Source of the DNA: Nematopogon swammerdamellus
Lineage: Eukaryota > Arthropoda > Insecta > Lepidoptera > Adelidae
Direction: 5' to 3'
Assembly: GCA_946902875.1 (NCBI GenBank)
Contig: OX336343.1
Location: 2,704,754-2,768,753 of the forward strand
Length of the DNA: 64,000 nt
This document shows, piece by piece, positions 51,469-62,170 of this stretch (the first letter of the stretch is position 1; each line of letters starts with the position of its first letter). The translations under genes and the position numbers were made by a program. The notes under the pieces are model-generated. The model worked only from the letters and a program-made list of their open reading frames with translations. It was not told where the DNA came from and did no database searches.

Positions 51469-51731
51469 TGATTGATTGATCGATACTGATGTGGCGTCAT
51501 CTCATTCGCACTTTTGTGTGCAAGTGAAAGGGACAGATGACTGCATTTGGAGGTCAGTGGGCGGTAAAGAATTATCGAGAAATATAAAGATGCGTTAAAA
51601 TGCTTTACTTTGCGGTGAGTAATATCTTTGATAGAGTATTAGATGTGTTTCCTATCACACATATTCCTAGAAGCAAAAGTTATTAATGCTGACTCTGCAT
51701 GTATGTGGAACTGAAAAACATTTGATAGTTT

Positions 51732-52083
51732 TTAGGGTTCCGTATCCGTCGTACGGGACCCTATTACATACTAAGCCTACGCCGTCTGTCTGCCTGTCCG
51801 AGGGCTGTATCTCTTGAACAGTAATAGGTAGCCCGTTGAAATTTTCACAGAATATGTGTTATTATGGCCGATATAACAACAAATATAATAAAAATAGGAA
51901 AAAGTAAAAAAATCATGGTGTCCCCATACAAGAAACTAAAAAGTGTATGCGCGCCATCTACCGAAAAGAGTATGAAGCATTTTAACTTATTCATAGATGG
52001 CGTGAGTGGCGCTGACCATGACATGACGGTACGGAACCCTCGGTGCGCGAGTTCGACTCGCACTTGGCCGTTTTTTTTGTTAA
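51732..52083 (-). mobile_element. X-family element, full length
   Basis: TTTAGGGTTCCGTATCCGTC, CCTACGCCGTCTGTCTGCC, GCGCGCCATCTACCG, GGCGTGAGTGGCGCTGACC, GTACGGAACCCTCGGTGCGC and GAGTTCGACTCGCACTTGGC CGTTTTTT. Confidence 0.85.
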
Positions 52084-52459
52084 TGTAAAAAACAAATTTA
52101 CTTAAGCACTTTTGTATATAGAACGTGAAATATAACCCTCTGAAAATCCTCTAAATATTTTTTTCTTACAAACAATCCCCCCTAAAACCACAATTTTCCT
52201 TGAATTAAGGGTAAACCCTTTAAGTTGTCATCCCTGATTCGCGTGTAGTAACGTATAGTGCTCTCATAATATCATAATACCGGTTAGCCAAGGAGATTCC
52301 CTTTCACAGAGGCTGCGGTGTGCAGGCGCATCCTATAAGATAGGATGCTGTGGTCAACCACTAGGATTGCATTAATCTTCTAATACCACATTCCTACGGC
52401 ACCGCCTCTTGCACATAATATGGTTAAGATCCAGGGGTATTGCACTGATTAAAAAAAAA

Positions 52460-52880
52460 CTATTAAAAAAAATGTAAAAACCGCCTTCAAAAATGTATGA
52501 AATAAAAAAAAATCTAATCCTAGAGTTGAAGGAGGTCGGTTATTTGTGCTTGCTTTAGCACCGCCTTCAACTCTACGGTTTGATTTTTTTTTATTTCATA
52601 CATTTTTGAAGGCGGTTTTTATATTTTTTTAAATAGTTTTTTTTTCAGTTTTTTTATTAGTAATTTTTTGCTATTAATGTACTCGGCGGAATTCCGCCTC
52701 GCTTTCCAATCCGATCTTGACCAAATTGAAATGAAACCACACGCGAAGCACCAGCTTTCAAATAAAAAAAGAATTTTCAAAATCGGTTCACCCAGTCGAA
52801 AGTTCTGAGGGGACAAACATAAAAAAAAAAAAAAAATACAGTCGAATTGAGAACCTCCTCCTTTTTTTGAAGTCGGTTAA
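52460..52880. repeat. AAGTCGGTT-type lepidopteran repeat with hairpin
   Basis: After the hairpin come GTAATTTTTTGCTATTAATG TACTCGGCGGAATTCCGCC, GAAACCACACGCGAAGCACC, AATCGGTTCACCCAGTCGAA AG and GAACCTCCTCCTTTTTTTGA AGTCGGTTAAA. I recall this layout as a frequent insect dispersed repeat; class not certain. Confidence 0.65.
52477..52620. repeat. Near-perfect 144-bp fold-back
   Basis: AAAACCGCCTTCAAAAATGT ATGAAATAAAAAAAAATC on the left is exactly complementary to the right arm (GATTTTTTTTTATTTCATAC … GGCGGTTTT). AGAGTTGAAGG also pairs with CCTTCAACTCT. The loop is roughly 30 bp. Confidence 0.9.
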
Positions 52881-53017
52881 AAAAGGTTACATTTTATTAG
52901 ATTAGACTTTCCTACTCCGAAAGTTAGTCGAAAGTATTCGTGATTACAAATAAAAAAATACCCCCAACCCTATTCTATCTATTCTCTGTCTATTCGAAAC
53001 CTTCTGCACGTCCGACT

Positions 53018-53763
53018 CAGGGTTGCCAGATGCCCGGTTTTGGACCGGACAGTCCGGTTTTTGAGGCTTGTGTCCGGTCTCCAAAATAATGAAAAACCGG
53101 ACATCCAAACATACGGTTTTTTCTTCATATATTTATTTTGTCGAGAACATTTAAATACTAATCTTTCTTCAATATTGCAAACAGTTCGATCAATACAACC
53201 ATAATACACTCAATAATTGTTGGCTGCCTTTTATTAAATTTTTTTTTTTTTTTTTTTTTATGGAAACTGACACGGTTGGCTACATCACCTACAACGTCCG
53301 TGATGTCAGCCCAAAACACCGGGTGAACTAGGTGCCATGTCAGTGCTTCCCCCTTTGATCGTGCCGGCTACACTGAACTGGTCGGAAAACACAAACTATT
53401 TACATAGCCGTTTCAACCGACGTTTCATTCAGTGCGGTGGTACCAACCCGGGCGGGTTAAACCCTACCACCAAGTAAGATTAGGAGGGAAGGGACCTACA
53501 GTTTTACGAGGAATCCGAACCTCGGTCAGCCTCCAACGGTCAGCGGTCACCCATCCAAGTACTGACCGCACCCAGCGTTGCTTAACATTCAATAGCGACA
53601 GTTGACTGTCTGCACCACTGAGCTATCGAGGCTGACAAAACCTTTATTACCTTTTCATTTTCGATATTAAAGTATTAAAGATCATGAAACATTTTGTACT
53701 TCAAAATCAAAGACCCTTTGGAAAAATGTCCGGGTTTTTCAACTGAACCATCTGGCAACCCTG
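53018..53763. mobile_element. hAT-like element (GGGTTGCCAGATG ends) split by SINE-Y
   Basis: CAGGGTTGCCAGATG and CATCTGGCAACCCTG are exact inverted ends. The left subterminal CCGGTTTT and GTCCGG repeats match 34340-34995. Outside, CCGACT and CTGACT are similar but not in register for a clean 8-bp duplication. Without the SINE it is about 350 bp. Confidence 0.8.
53238..53636 (-). mobile_element. SINE-Y, full length, tRNA/5S head
   Basis: T run, full Y complement, 5S-like core (TGACCGCACCCAGCGTTGCT TAAC) and CACCACTGAGCTATCGAGGC TGAC. The left flank CCTTTTATTA and right flank CCTTTATTA look like a target duplication with one indel. Inserted into the hAT-like element. Confidence 0.9.
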
Positions 53764-53960
53764 CTGACTACAGAATTTTCGATCAACTTTCCTTGTTATT
53801 TCTTAATTTTTTCTTAGACTGTTTTTATAGAATTTTTTTTTATTTTATTTCTTACAGTTCTAACACATCATGTATGGTATATTTTTTTTAATACCCCACT
53901 CGATAGGGTTGGAATAAAAGTTTTCCAATATATTGGCTGGTGCCTGGCGTTTTTTATTTT

Positions 53961-54133
53961 TTAGGGTTCCATATCCATTCTGAGCCTACGCCGTCTGTCT
54001 GTCTGTTCGTCCGCAAGAGGGCTGTATCTTTTGAACCGTAATAGGTGTCTGGTTGAAATTTTCACAGAATAATATGTAATAAGTATTATGGCGGATATTC
54101 CAAAGAAAGCAAAAAAGTTAAAAATGAAGGGGG
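53961..54133 (-). mobile_element. X-family 3' half
   Basis: TTAGGGTTCCATATCC, GAGCCTACGCCGTCTGTCTG, GGTTGAAATTTTCACAGAAT, GGGGGTCCCCATTCAAGAAA. Confidence 0.75.
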
Positions 54134-54261
54134 TCCCCATTCAAGAAACGTTCTAAGAATAGATAAGTACCTACAAATTCACGCTACTAAATAATAGATG
54201 GCGCCACAAATAGTTTGTATCGCAGATAGGCAAAAGATATAGCGCACCTAATGAATGTAAA

Positions 54262-54592
54262 CTGTTTAACGCGATCCCGCCGTCCCCTTTCCACCTCCGC
54301 ACCACGCGCACTGGGCAGGGATTGTATCCCTATACGCTGGACATACCGCGGATGCGTACGAATCGATTCTGAAGATATTTCCTTTACAGAACCGGTAAAC
54401 TCTGGAACGCTCTCCCTGCTCATATATTTCCCCCCAAGTACAGCTTTGGGTCCTTCGAGAGGGGCGTGAATGGGCACCTGTCAGGCCGGCATGGCATTCG
54501 ACACCCCCGAATACCACCGAATGTCCATGGGCGTCGTTAGACACCTCATGGGTGGCTCGGCGCCATATGTCGCGCGTTCTATTAAAAAAAAA
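54262..54592 (+). pseudogene. LINE-V ORF2 C terminus and 3' tail
   Basis: Encoded pieces in two frames are LRTTRTGQGLYP, LDIPRMRTNRF, YRTGKLWNALPAHIFPPKYS, then RGVNGHLSGRHGIRHPRIPP and NVHGRR before TAG. TGKLWN-x-LP-x-x-FP-x-x-Y-x-x-x-x-F-x-x-G is the C-terminal signature of Jockey/CR1-type LINE reverse transcriptases. The tail runs CACCTCATGGGTGGC, GCGCCATATGTCGCGCG and ends in an A run. A 5'-truncated dead copy. Confidence 0.8.
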
Positions 54593-54596
54593 AAAA

Positions 54597-54640
54597 ACTT
54601 ATCCCTTACAGAGATTTTTTACAGTAAACCTTTGGATTTT
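54597..54640 (-). mobile_element. LINE-T fragment
   Basis: CTTATCCCTTACAGAGATTT and TAAACCTTTGGATTT, complement of the LINE-T core. Confidence 0.5.
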
Positions 54641-54735
54641 TTTTTATAGTAAACGTGACAGTCAAATAAAGAACTATTATTAAGTTTATCACACAGAAAT
54701 GTAATAAATGAATAAGACATGTTAAAAATCTAAAC

Positions 54736-55386
54736 ATAAAAATCTGTCATGTGCGAGTTTTACTCGCGCGCGAAGGTTTCCGTATCTATCAACTATCAAT
54801 AATATCCGCTTATCCGCTCAGGTGGCATGGTCTTCGAATTTGAATTCATCAGATATATTATGTTTATGTTATGACTTATGTATGACAGGTCTCCATGTTT
54901 GCCCACTGACAGCTGTTAGCATAGTAACGTCACTTTATTTTTTAATTAAAGTGATCTGTCAAACATCAAACTTCTGAAAATTCTTTTTTTGGAACGACCA
55001 AAGATTACGAAGCGGCTATCTTTTAGAGACGCTAGCACCTTGCTTGAGGTCGATAGCACCTTACGGTGGGAAAATGACAGCACCTAACTATGCTTGCAAT
55101 GTATAAAAGCCGTTTGCGCCATCTGTTATTAAGTAATGTGACTAATCTATTTTAATAAAATATTTCTTGTATGGGGGCCCCCCTTAATTTTTTACTTTTT
55201 CTTATTTTTCTTATTTGTTGTTTCATCCGCCATAGTAACGCATATTCTGTGAAAGTTTCAACAGGCTACCTATTACGGTTCAAGAGATACAGCCCTCGAA
55301 CGGACGGACGGACGGACGGATGGACGGACGGACGGACGACGGAGTCTTAGTAATAGGCTTCCGTCTGGGATACGGAAACCTAAAAA
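54736..55386 (+). mobile_element. X-family element, long form, with empty site in the window
   Basis: Starts TAAAAATCTGTCATGTGCGA G and ends GGATACGGAAACCTAAAAA. Copy 1 of the segment reads AATCTAAACGTGTATCC, whereas here AATCTAAAC and GTGTATCC are separated by the element, with no duplicated target except an extra AT. The interior has about 250 bp more than other X copies (54800-55140). Confidence 0.8.
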
Positions 55387-56043
55387 GTGTATCCAATTTG
55401 TCAAAATTCATTAGTGGAAAATCACCTACTTTTGTGTGATGTAGAGGAAAGTAACCATATTCCAGATAGTGTCCTATTTTCGGATAGTGGATTATTTTGA
55501 AATTGGCGCCATCTAGACCTTTGACATTCAGTGACAGCTGCAGAGAAAGCGGCCATATTGCATCTGTGAAGTGATCGTGTCCATAGGGTCGTGTGAAATA
55601 AAAATAAAAATCCAAGTGCATCTTCGCATATATGGAACTTTTACAACATGTCTGATTGAAGCGACACTAAAAAGAGACCGATGAGTTATGCGTGTGTACA
55701 ATTTTTTTCGTAAATCACGTGCATGATCTAAATCACGATAACAGCATTGGATAACCTCAAAAATAAAGAGTTTTGAATATAGAATTATTCCATTGAAATA
55801 TTTGTTGGCTTCCTAATTTCGGACATTCAATGTTACCTTATTTGGGGTATCCGAAATTTGGAACCTTTTTTTTATGAAATGCTTCATGGAAGGCTGTTCA
55901 CCCCGTATGTTACACTAAAATATGTAAACGAGATGTAAGCCTATGACCTCTTAATCCTGCCTGACAAACTAGGTTGCAAATATAACTGCCATACCCAGAG
56001 GCGCCGACTTTTAGAAATCCTCGTGGGTGCTTTTGCAATTTTT

Positions 56044-56110
56044 TTTTATTGAGCAATCATCATCATCATCATCAACGTGTTGCCGTCCACTGCTGGACAT
56101 ATGCTTCTCC
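56044..56110 (-). mobile_element. RTE-like LINE 3' tip
   Basis: On the minus strand: GAGAAGCATATGTCCAGCAG TGGACGGCAACACG then TTGATGATGATGATGATGAT T. CCAGCAGTGGAC plus a GAT tail is the frequent 3' end of RTE-like LINEs in Lepidoptera. Confidence 0.65.
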
Positions 56111-56299
56111 AATTTTTCACTAATTCTCCCGGCACCCGGCAGCATGGATTCGCAAAACGTTCGCACAATATTTTGCATTTGCCGCATTTACACATTCGCA
56201 CGATGTACCTACGCATGTAGTGCCCCTATATTCTATTATATGGTATAGAATAATATATGATTTTTTTTTTATTATTCATGATGATGTCGCATAATTTTT

Positions 56300-56366
56300 G
56301 CGAACAGTCAAGCCAAGCGGCGGCTCAAGCCAAAGACCCAGGTTCGAATCCTGGCCGAGATGTATT
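56300..56366 (+). other. tRNA-like segment (not a complete gene)
   Basis: GACCCAGGTTCGAATCCTGG CCGAGATG has a T-arm-like stem-loop with a B box (GGTTCGAATCC). The 5' part (AGCCAAGCGGCGGCTCAAGC C) does not make a clear acceptor stem with the 3' end. Probably a tRNA-derived SINE piece or tRNA relic. Confidence 0.45.
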
Positions 56367-58914
56367 TTTTCCAATGTTTTTCGCTTTGCATTTTTCTAAT
56401 AAAAAAAATATATAAAGCGAGTACGTGCTTAGTACTAACATATAAACAAAAAATATTAATAATATATGAGTACTATAACGTTCGCTATTCGTCGCGCCAC
56501 TAGTGCGAATGTGTAAATGTGGCCGCTCAAAGGAATGTTCTTGCTCAAAGGCTTGTAAGTAAATAAGGCACTTTTATCGTAGCTCAAATCCTATTACTGA
56601 TCAGTTTTTATATCTATCGTCGTGGGTGCTCCGCACCCACTACTCACCCCTCGTGGGTGCTGGAGCCCCCGAGCACCCACATAGTCGGCGCCTATGGCCA
56701 TACCTACATTTAATATCCGAAATATGGCAACCATTGTATCCGATTTTAGGACACCGGTTGCTTAATTTCGGAAATTGCAATGTTTTCGTAAATGACACAA
56801 AAATAATTTCTCTTTCAATGATATCCTTATTTCATTGGTACGTTACATTATTTAATTAATGATATTACTAAGAGTACAAATTGCAACAAACATCGAAAGT
56901 CTTATGGCGTTGAAATTATAATTCAACAAATATACAGCCTCAACAAAAAGTATCCGAAATATGGCCACTTTCCTCTAATGTTACACATTCTCCTATAGAT
57001 GGCGCTCCTAGTAATAATACTGTGCGGTGGCGTTCTCTCAAAACTAAACAATGATAGTAGCGCAGCGCATGTGCTAGTGTATTCTCCTGCACTTTAAAAC
57101 CGAAAATAAGTTTGATATTTTTGTAAAGGGATTAGGGAATGGAACCACTTCGTTCGTTTCCTTTCCTTGGTTTGCTTGCTTTGGTAATTGGTTGGTTTGG
57201 TAATTGGTTGTATGTATGGAATACTTGGGGGGTGGGGGTCATCCATCATGCATGACAGGCAGGAATAGAACAAAAAAGCGGCCAAGTGCGCGTCGGCCAC
57301 GCGCAGTCAGTGTAGGGTTCCGTAGTTAGTTGCGGAACCCTATCAAAATAAATTATTTGATTTTATTTGTATAATTTAATATTGTAGGGGAAATAAATGA
57401 ATGTTAATTTGAAAAAGTTCTTCAACAGTGAAATGATGGCTGTCGTTCGTACATTTTATAAGTTGGTCGACTATTTATTACTCTTCAAGTCTTCAACCTG
57501 TACAGCCTACTTAGCTGTGATAGTTTTCCTTTTAATTTCGATATATATACTACTGCTGTGAATTTTTTCACATATCTAATAACAACCGTTTAGCTGGCAG
57601 GGGGTGGGGACTGGGGACACTTGACTCTATTTTCTAATTAGCATTTAAAAGCTTTTCACAAACCCGCAATATTTTCCAAAGACCTATCCAACGACATCCC
57701 AGACGATAGTGTAGACGCGAAAAAAAATCATCCCCACTTTACGTGTAGGGGAGGTACCCTAAAAAAAAAATTCAAAATTTTTTATTTTACCACTTTGTCG
57801 GCGTTATTAATATGTATGTTCTGGACCAAGTGATTAATGAGGGCATTATATATAATGCCCGGGCATTATGAATAATGACAAGTCAAATCGGGCCAAGTGA
57901 TTAATTATTACCTAAACTTCATTATTTGTGACAGTCCACGGGTAAAGGTACCCTGGCGGTTTCTAGTTTCGGAGATAAATTGACTTTAGTAAAATGACTT
58001 GAAAAAATGGATTTTTCAATTTATGCCTAATCTTCATCTACCAGAGCTAAAATTTAATTTCAATATATTTGCTTTTTCATACGGTTAATATTTCAAGGAG
58101 AAAAGTGAACTTAAAGTTTAGTAGAAAAGGTACCTAATGGCGGTACAATTGTGGATTAATAGAAAAATCTGCCAAATATGAAGTGCCATTGCTTGATTTA
58201 TATTGGAAACCATAGAAATTGCTGCAAATTTTGTAAAGCACAATAATTTTCACTCACATCTCACATTTTCACAATAATTATCAATAAATTTATATTTGTC
58301 TTCGTTGCATCTGCCAAATCGTGAAACGATCGCCTAGTGCCTACTCTCTTATGCAGAAGCAGTCGAAGTCGAAAGTCGACCATTTTTTCTGACAACGCAT
58401 CCCTAATGCAAATGTAGTCTTTTTTGGACACATACAACACAACCTACACGTTGTGTTGTAAAATGAAAAAGGGAGTAACATTTCATATCTTATTAAATAT
58501 AAAAAAAATACTAACAGACTCTCCTGGGCATATTAAACACCTTTTGCCAAGAAACTATGTTTCTATTTCTAACAGTTAGTTACTGAGATAATAATTTGTA
58601 AAAGTTTATTAAGTTCGAAATGCGCCAACGGTTATTGAACTTTGACCTTGGTACAAATTCGGGTAGGCGGCGCGGCGCGGCGGCGGCGTGCGCGGCGATA
58701 TCTCTGTGACGATGTGCGCGCTATCAGCTGAGCGGACATTGCATAGGTATTACCCCCCGTCTCGGAATGGAAAGGAATTCGGCCTTGCTGGACATATTAA
58801 AGGTGTTACATACGTCCAGCAAGGTGTTTAATATGTCCAAGAGAAAGGTGTTTAATGTGTTAACGAAGAAATTTAACCAATGGCGACGCCGCCGCCGATG
58901 GAGGAGCTGCGTAT

Positions 58915-59415
58915 AGATAAACCATATATACTTTCTCAAACAAAGAAACTAAGAACGATGTCGAAGGCCGAACTACATTAAGTTAAGGTAAACAATAAAG
59001 CTTCTCGAAGAAATTAAGTGACTAAGAGCTTCGTTCGCGTAAATGATATTATATTATATCGAAGAAAGCAAGTCATTAAGGGCGAGACCCGAGGACCGAA
59101 GAGGGCTTATTGTTTACCTGAACGCAGCTCGGCCTTCGGCCTCGCACTATGTTACTTCCTTTCTTTGGGAAGGTTTATTGTTTACCTGAATGCAGCTTGG
59201 CCTTTGGCCTCGCCATTAGTTACTTACTTTCATCGAGAAGGTATATTTTCTTTCAGAATGCAGTTGGGCCTTCGGCCTCGCCGTTTGTTACTTACTTTCC
59301 TTGAGAAGGTTTATCGTTTACCTGGACTCAGCTCGGCCTTCGGCCTTGCCCGTATGACCTACATTCTTCGTAGAAATACGAATTCCACGCGTCAGAAGTC
59401 GCGGGCAACAGCTAG
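58915..59415 (+). mobile_element. Helitron 3' end with 67-bp-type minisatellite, second copy
   Basis: A left part in one orientation (GATGTCGAAGGCCG, AGCTTCTCGAAGAAATTAAG) switches near 59095 to four or five inverted units (CCTGAACGCAGCTCGGCCTT CGGCCTCGC … GTTACTT). It ends TACGAATTCCACGCGTCAGA AGTCGCGGGCAACAGCTAG followed by T. Smaller and more diverged than 42167-43878 but with the same inverted architecture. Confidence 0.75.
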
Positions 59416-60300
59416 TCTACCATAAAAATACATGATCGAAGTATGTAAGACCGCCATAAGAGCCCTTTTCTTGATTTTTTATACGGCGTATTATTTATGC
59501 GTGGATTAGATAATAATATATTATATTAAAGTAATTTACGTCCTCATGTTAATTTTGGCAATTGTTATCTTGTATTATTAAAGTGATTGAGATTAGTTCC
59601 TATTAGCCTTTAATATTTTTTTTTACAATATAAAACTAAAAACGTTACATAACCTCCATAAGGTACCTTTTTGGAAATCTACGAAATGATGATCATAATT
59701 TTTATGTAAGATCAATAGCTCATGAAAACAATAATTATTAGTGAATTAAAAAAAATTATGGCTTGTGGTTATGTAGCGACTGATTACTAAAATACTTTTA
59801 AAGTTGATCAAGCTTTAATTATAGAGAAAAAAGTTGTTTTTTTTAATTTGATTGGTTAATTAATAAAAGCGATTTTGAGCATATTAATGAACTTGTATTT
59901 CTTTGTGCACTCCTAATAGTGTTTACTGCACATAATTCTTAGTATTTTATGGCTGAATTCTTAAAAAAAACCAGCCAATAATTAGAAGAAAGCTACTTAA
60001 TGAAATCAATAGTTTGTTAGTTTTAGTTTAGTCACTAAAAACCGACAAAAATTTTGCTAATTGGACAAATAACACATTGAACCATTAGAAGAAAGCCCAA
60101 GGAGTACTTACGAATTGCTATCTATGTAACTTCAGAGAATAACATACTTTAATGAGTTTACAAACTTCAAATCGCCCTTTCTCAAAAGTGTATTTTGTGG
60201 TAAATTATTTTTAAAATTAATTTACTCTGTAAAGATGAGTCCTAGGGACCTGATTTTTCTTTTATGGATAGCTAAAAGCCTACAGATTACGAGGCTATGC
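59416..60300. other. Interior of the long-TIR element, no gene
   Basis: AT-rich. ATAAGGTACCTTT and CATAAGGTACCTTT motifs recur (59656, 60318) but no frame is supported. Confidence 0.4.
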
Positions 60301-61069
60301 ATAACTCAATACCGACCATAAGGTACCTTTAGCCGTGGACTGTCACATTTATCATAGTGTCTGGTCATTATGAATACTGCTACGCTATCGTCGGGCAATT
60401 TGATAATTTAGGTACATTCGGCAATACGCGGGCGCGGGCGCGGGGATAGACCATGTCTATGTTTATTGGACCTAGTTCGTAGGTATGAGGTTGACAGGAA
60501 AGTGGTATGGGTGAAAGTTTTGTTGGTTTAAAAAAATTAACCCTAACCTAATGTTGAAGCGGCGCAGGTTTTGACATGAGGGTTATTCGTAGGTTTACCT
60601 GCATGCAGGTATAGGTACCTACGAATAGACACTTCCATGTTTATTACCTTTCTGTGTTTTTTTAAAGTCGGTTTATTTGATTTTTTTAGTTTTTATATTA
60701 TTTCTTTGATATTTTTAATTAGATTTTTAAGTACTAACTAATAATAATTAGTGTATTAATTAATTTTCGTACTACGAATTTTCGTTTCATTGTCGGACAT
60801 TAAAAGAATCTTAGAAAAAAAAAACGTGTAAAATCTAAAAAAAATACGTGTTTTACTTATTTTTATTATCCTGCCCAATACGAGATGGACATTATTCATA
60901 AAGCCCGGGCAATTTAATCATTTCAACAGTAATCATCATATTGCCCTCTCATATTGGGCATTTTTCATAATGCCCGGGCATTATATATAATGTCCTATTA
61001 ATCACTTGGTCCATAACATGTATACCCATACCAACTTACAACTTTCTAGTACTAAGGGTCTCTGAGCTA

Positions 61070-61146
61070 AGCCGCGGACAGACAGACAGACAGACGGACA
61101 TGGCGAAACTATAAGGGTTCCTTGTTGACTACGGAACCCTAAAAAC
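61070..61146 (+). mobile_element. X-family 3' tip
   Basis: GCCGCGGACAGACAGACAGA CAGACGGACATGGCG, then ATAAGGGTTCCTTGTTGACT ACGGAACCCTAAAAA. Confidence 0.65.
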
Positions 61147-61182
61147 GGTAGATTATTTTGCTTCAGTTACTGGATGTAATTT

Positions 61183-61345
61183 TTTTTTTTTTATAGAAAG
61201 CGTGACATGTGGCACCGTTTCACTTACGAGTAGGTGACTTACGATGCCCATGGACATTCTGTGATGCACGGGGATTGCGAATGCCATGCCGGCCTGACAG
61301 GAGCCTTTTCACGCCCCTTTTGAAAAACCCCAGGCTGTACTTTAA
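61183..61345 (-). mobile_element. LINE-V 3' fragment
   Basis: T run, AAGCGTGACATGTGGCACCG, ACGATGCCCATGGACATTC, GCGAATGCCATGCCGGCCTG ACAGG and AACCCCAGGCTGTACTT. Confidence 0.75.
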
Positions 61346-61820
61346 TTCCCTTCCCTTCCGTTCCCACAAGAAAAAGCAGCATTACAAAAGAAGGAAGCTA
61401 ACTTTCTCCATACAAAATCGTCTTTCGGCATTTATGTTTTTTGACGTGATGACGTCACGTCTTATAAATTGATGAAGACCGGCTGCACACACGAAAAAGT
61501 GTCGCGTTCCATCTGAGCCTGTGTGTGCAAGCGAGAGCGCGTAACAAGCGATAGAGAGGCACAATCGGTATAGTCAAAGTTACCATGGAAACGTCTTAAG
61601 AAGTAAAACTGCCAAGATCAGACAACAGAAGTTTATTGATGGCCAGTCACAAGATGATTAATCTTTCTACTGGAAATATAATTACTGATATTTGATCTAT
61701 GTACTACGATTATTCCACGTCATCACGTAAAACTATCGTCCGTAAATCGACTTTACAGACAACCAATTTTTTATTTACCCCTCTAAACCTTATCTGATTT
61801 TTACAAAATTTTTGTTGTTG
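61346..61820. other. P-family half and unassigned DNA
   Basis: 61395-61440 (TCTCCATACAAAATCGTCTT TCGGCATTTATGTTTTTT) and 61775-61800 (ACCCCTCTAAACCTTATCTG) match the P element at 37325-37425. The part between them has no partner. Confidence 0.5.
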
Positions 61821-61860
61821 TAATAAGGACAGTCGAATGTAGATTCGACTGTCCTTATTA
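61821..61860. repeat. 40-bp hairpin, joined P-type inner ends
   Basis: TAATAAGGACAGTCGAAT and its exact complement are separated by GTAG. The arm matches the inner inverted pair of the P element at 37655-37850 (AAGGACACAGTCGAATCTAC). There the pair is about 190 bp apart; here the interior is gone. Confidence 0.8.
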
Positions 61861-61899
61861 CTTAACCATTTATTTTTTTAATATATAAATTGATGACTC

Positions 61900-62170
61900 A
61901 ATAAGGCTACACGATGGACTTACCGCGGTTGCGTACTAACCGGTTCTGCAGATCTCTCCTCTACAGAACCGGTAAACTCTGGAACGCTCTCCCTGCCCAC
62001 ATATTTCCCCCCAAGTACAGTCTCGGGTCCTGCAAGAGGGGCGTGAATAGGCACCTGTCAGGCCGGCATGGCATTCGCAACCCCCGAATACGACCGAATG
62101 TCCATGGGCGCCGTTAGACACCTCATAGGTGCCTTGGCGCCATATGTCAAGCTTACAATAAAAAAAAAGC
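61900..62170 (+). pseudogene. LINE-V ORF2 C terminus and tail
   Basis: Frame 61914-62117: LRTNRFCRSLLYRTGKLWNA, LPAHIFPPKYSLGSCKRGVN, RHLSGRHGIRNPRIRPNVHG RR, stop. This is the best-preserved LINE-V end here, but only 67 codons are attached and nothing of the RT core is upstream. It ends GCGCCATATGTCAAGC and an A run. Confidence 0.8.

Larger units (their letters stand above)
55996..56696. mobile_element. 701-bp hAT-like element nested in the TA-flanked element
   Basis: GCCATACC lies on both sides (55988-55995 and 56697-56704), an exact 8-bp target duplication. Ends are CAGAGGCGCCGACT and the complement CATAGGCGCCGACT. CTCGTGGGTGC near the left and GCACCCAC near the right extend the inverted match. 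It holds a LINE tip and a tRNA-like segment. Confidence 0.9.
55444..56975. mobile_element. 1532-bp TA-flanked TIR element
   Basis: GAGGAAAGTAACCATATTCC at the left is inverted at the right (GGCCACTTTCCTC). TA stands on both sides, while the copy-1 segment has GATGTAATGTTACAC with a single TA. So it inserted into TA with duplication, as Tc1/mariner-type transposons do. TCCGAAAT and GATAGTGG-like motifs recur inside. No transposase frame is seen. Confidence 0.85.
54697..57545. repeat. 0.7-kb duplicated segment, copy 2, expanded by nested insertions
   Basis: Same landmarks as 48888-49605, split by an X element (54736-55386) and a TA-flanked element (55444-56975). The right part (56978-57545) is otherwise continuous. 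It also includes a short X-like piece at 57278-57345. Confidence 0.85.
57811..61022. mobile_element. 3.2-kb long-TIR element (GGACCAAGTGATTAAT ends)
   Basis: Left: CTGGACCAAGTGATTAATGA, GGGCATTATATATAATGCCC, GGGCATTATGAATAATG. Right, inverted: CATAATGCCCGGGCATTATA TATAATG, ATTAATCACTTGGTCCATAA. Farther in, GACAGTCCACGGGTAAAGGT ACC (57931) is inverted at 60322-60345 (GGTACCTTTAGCCGTGGACT GTC). About 0.6 kb of other DNA separates the two right-hand blocks. No coding frame; a minisatellite Helitron piece lies inside. Confidence 0.7.

Noticed and set aside
59018..59425. 135-codon plus-strand frame
   Set aside because: It covers the second minisatellite block and repeats the AFGLA-type peptide; not a gene.
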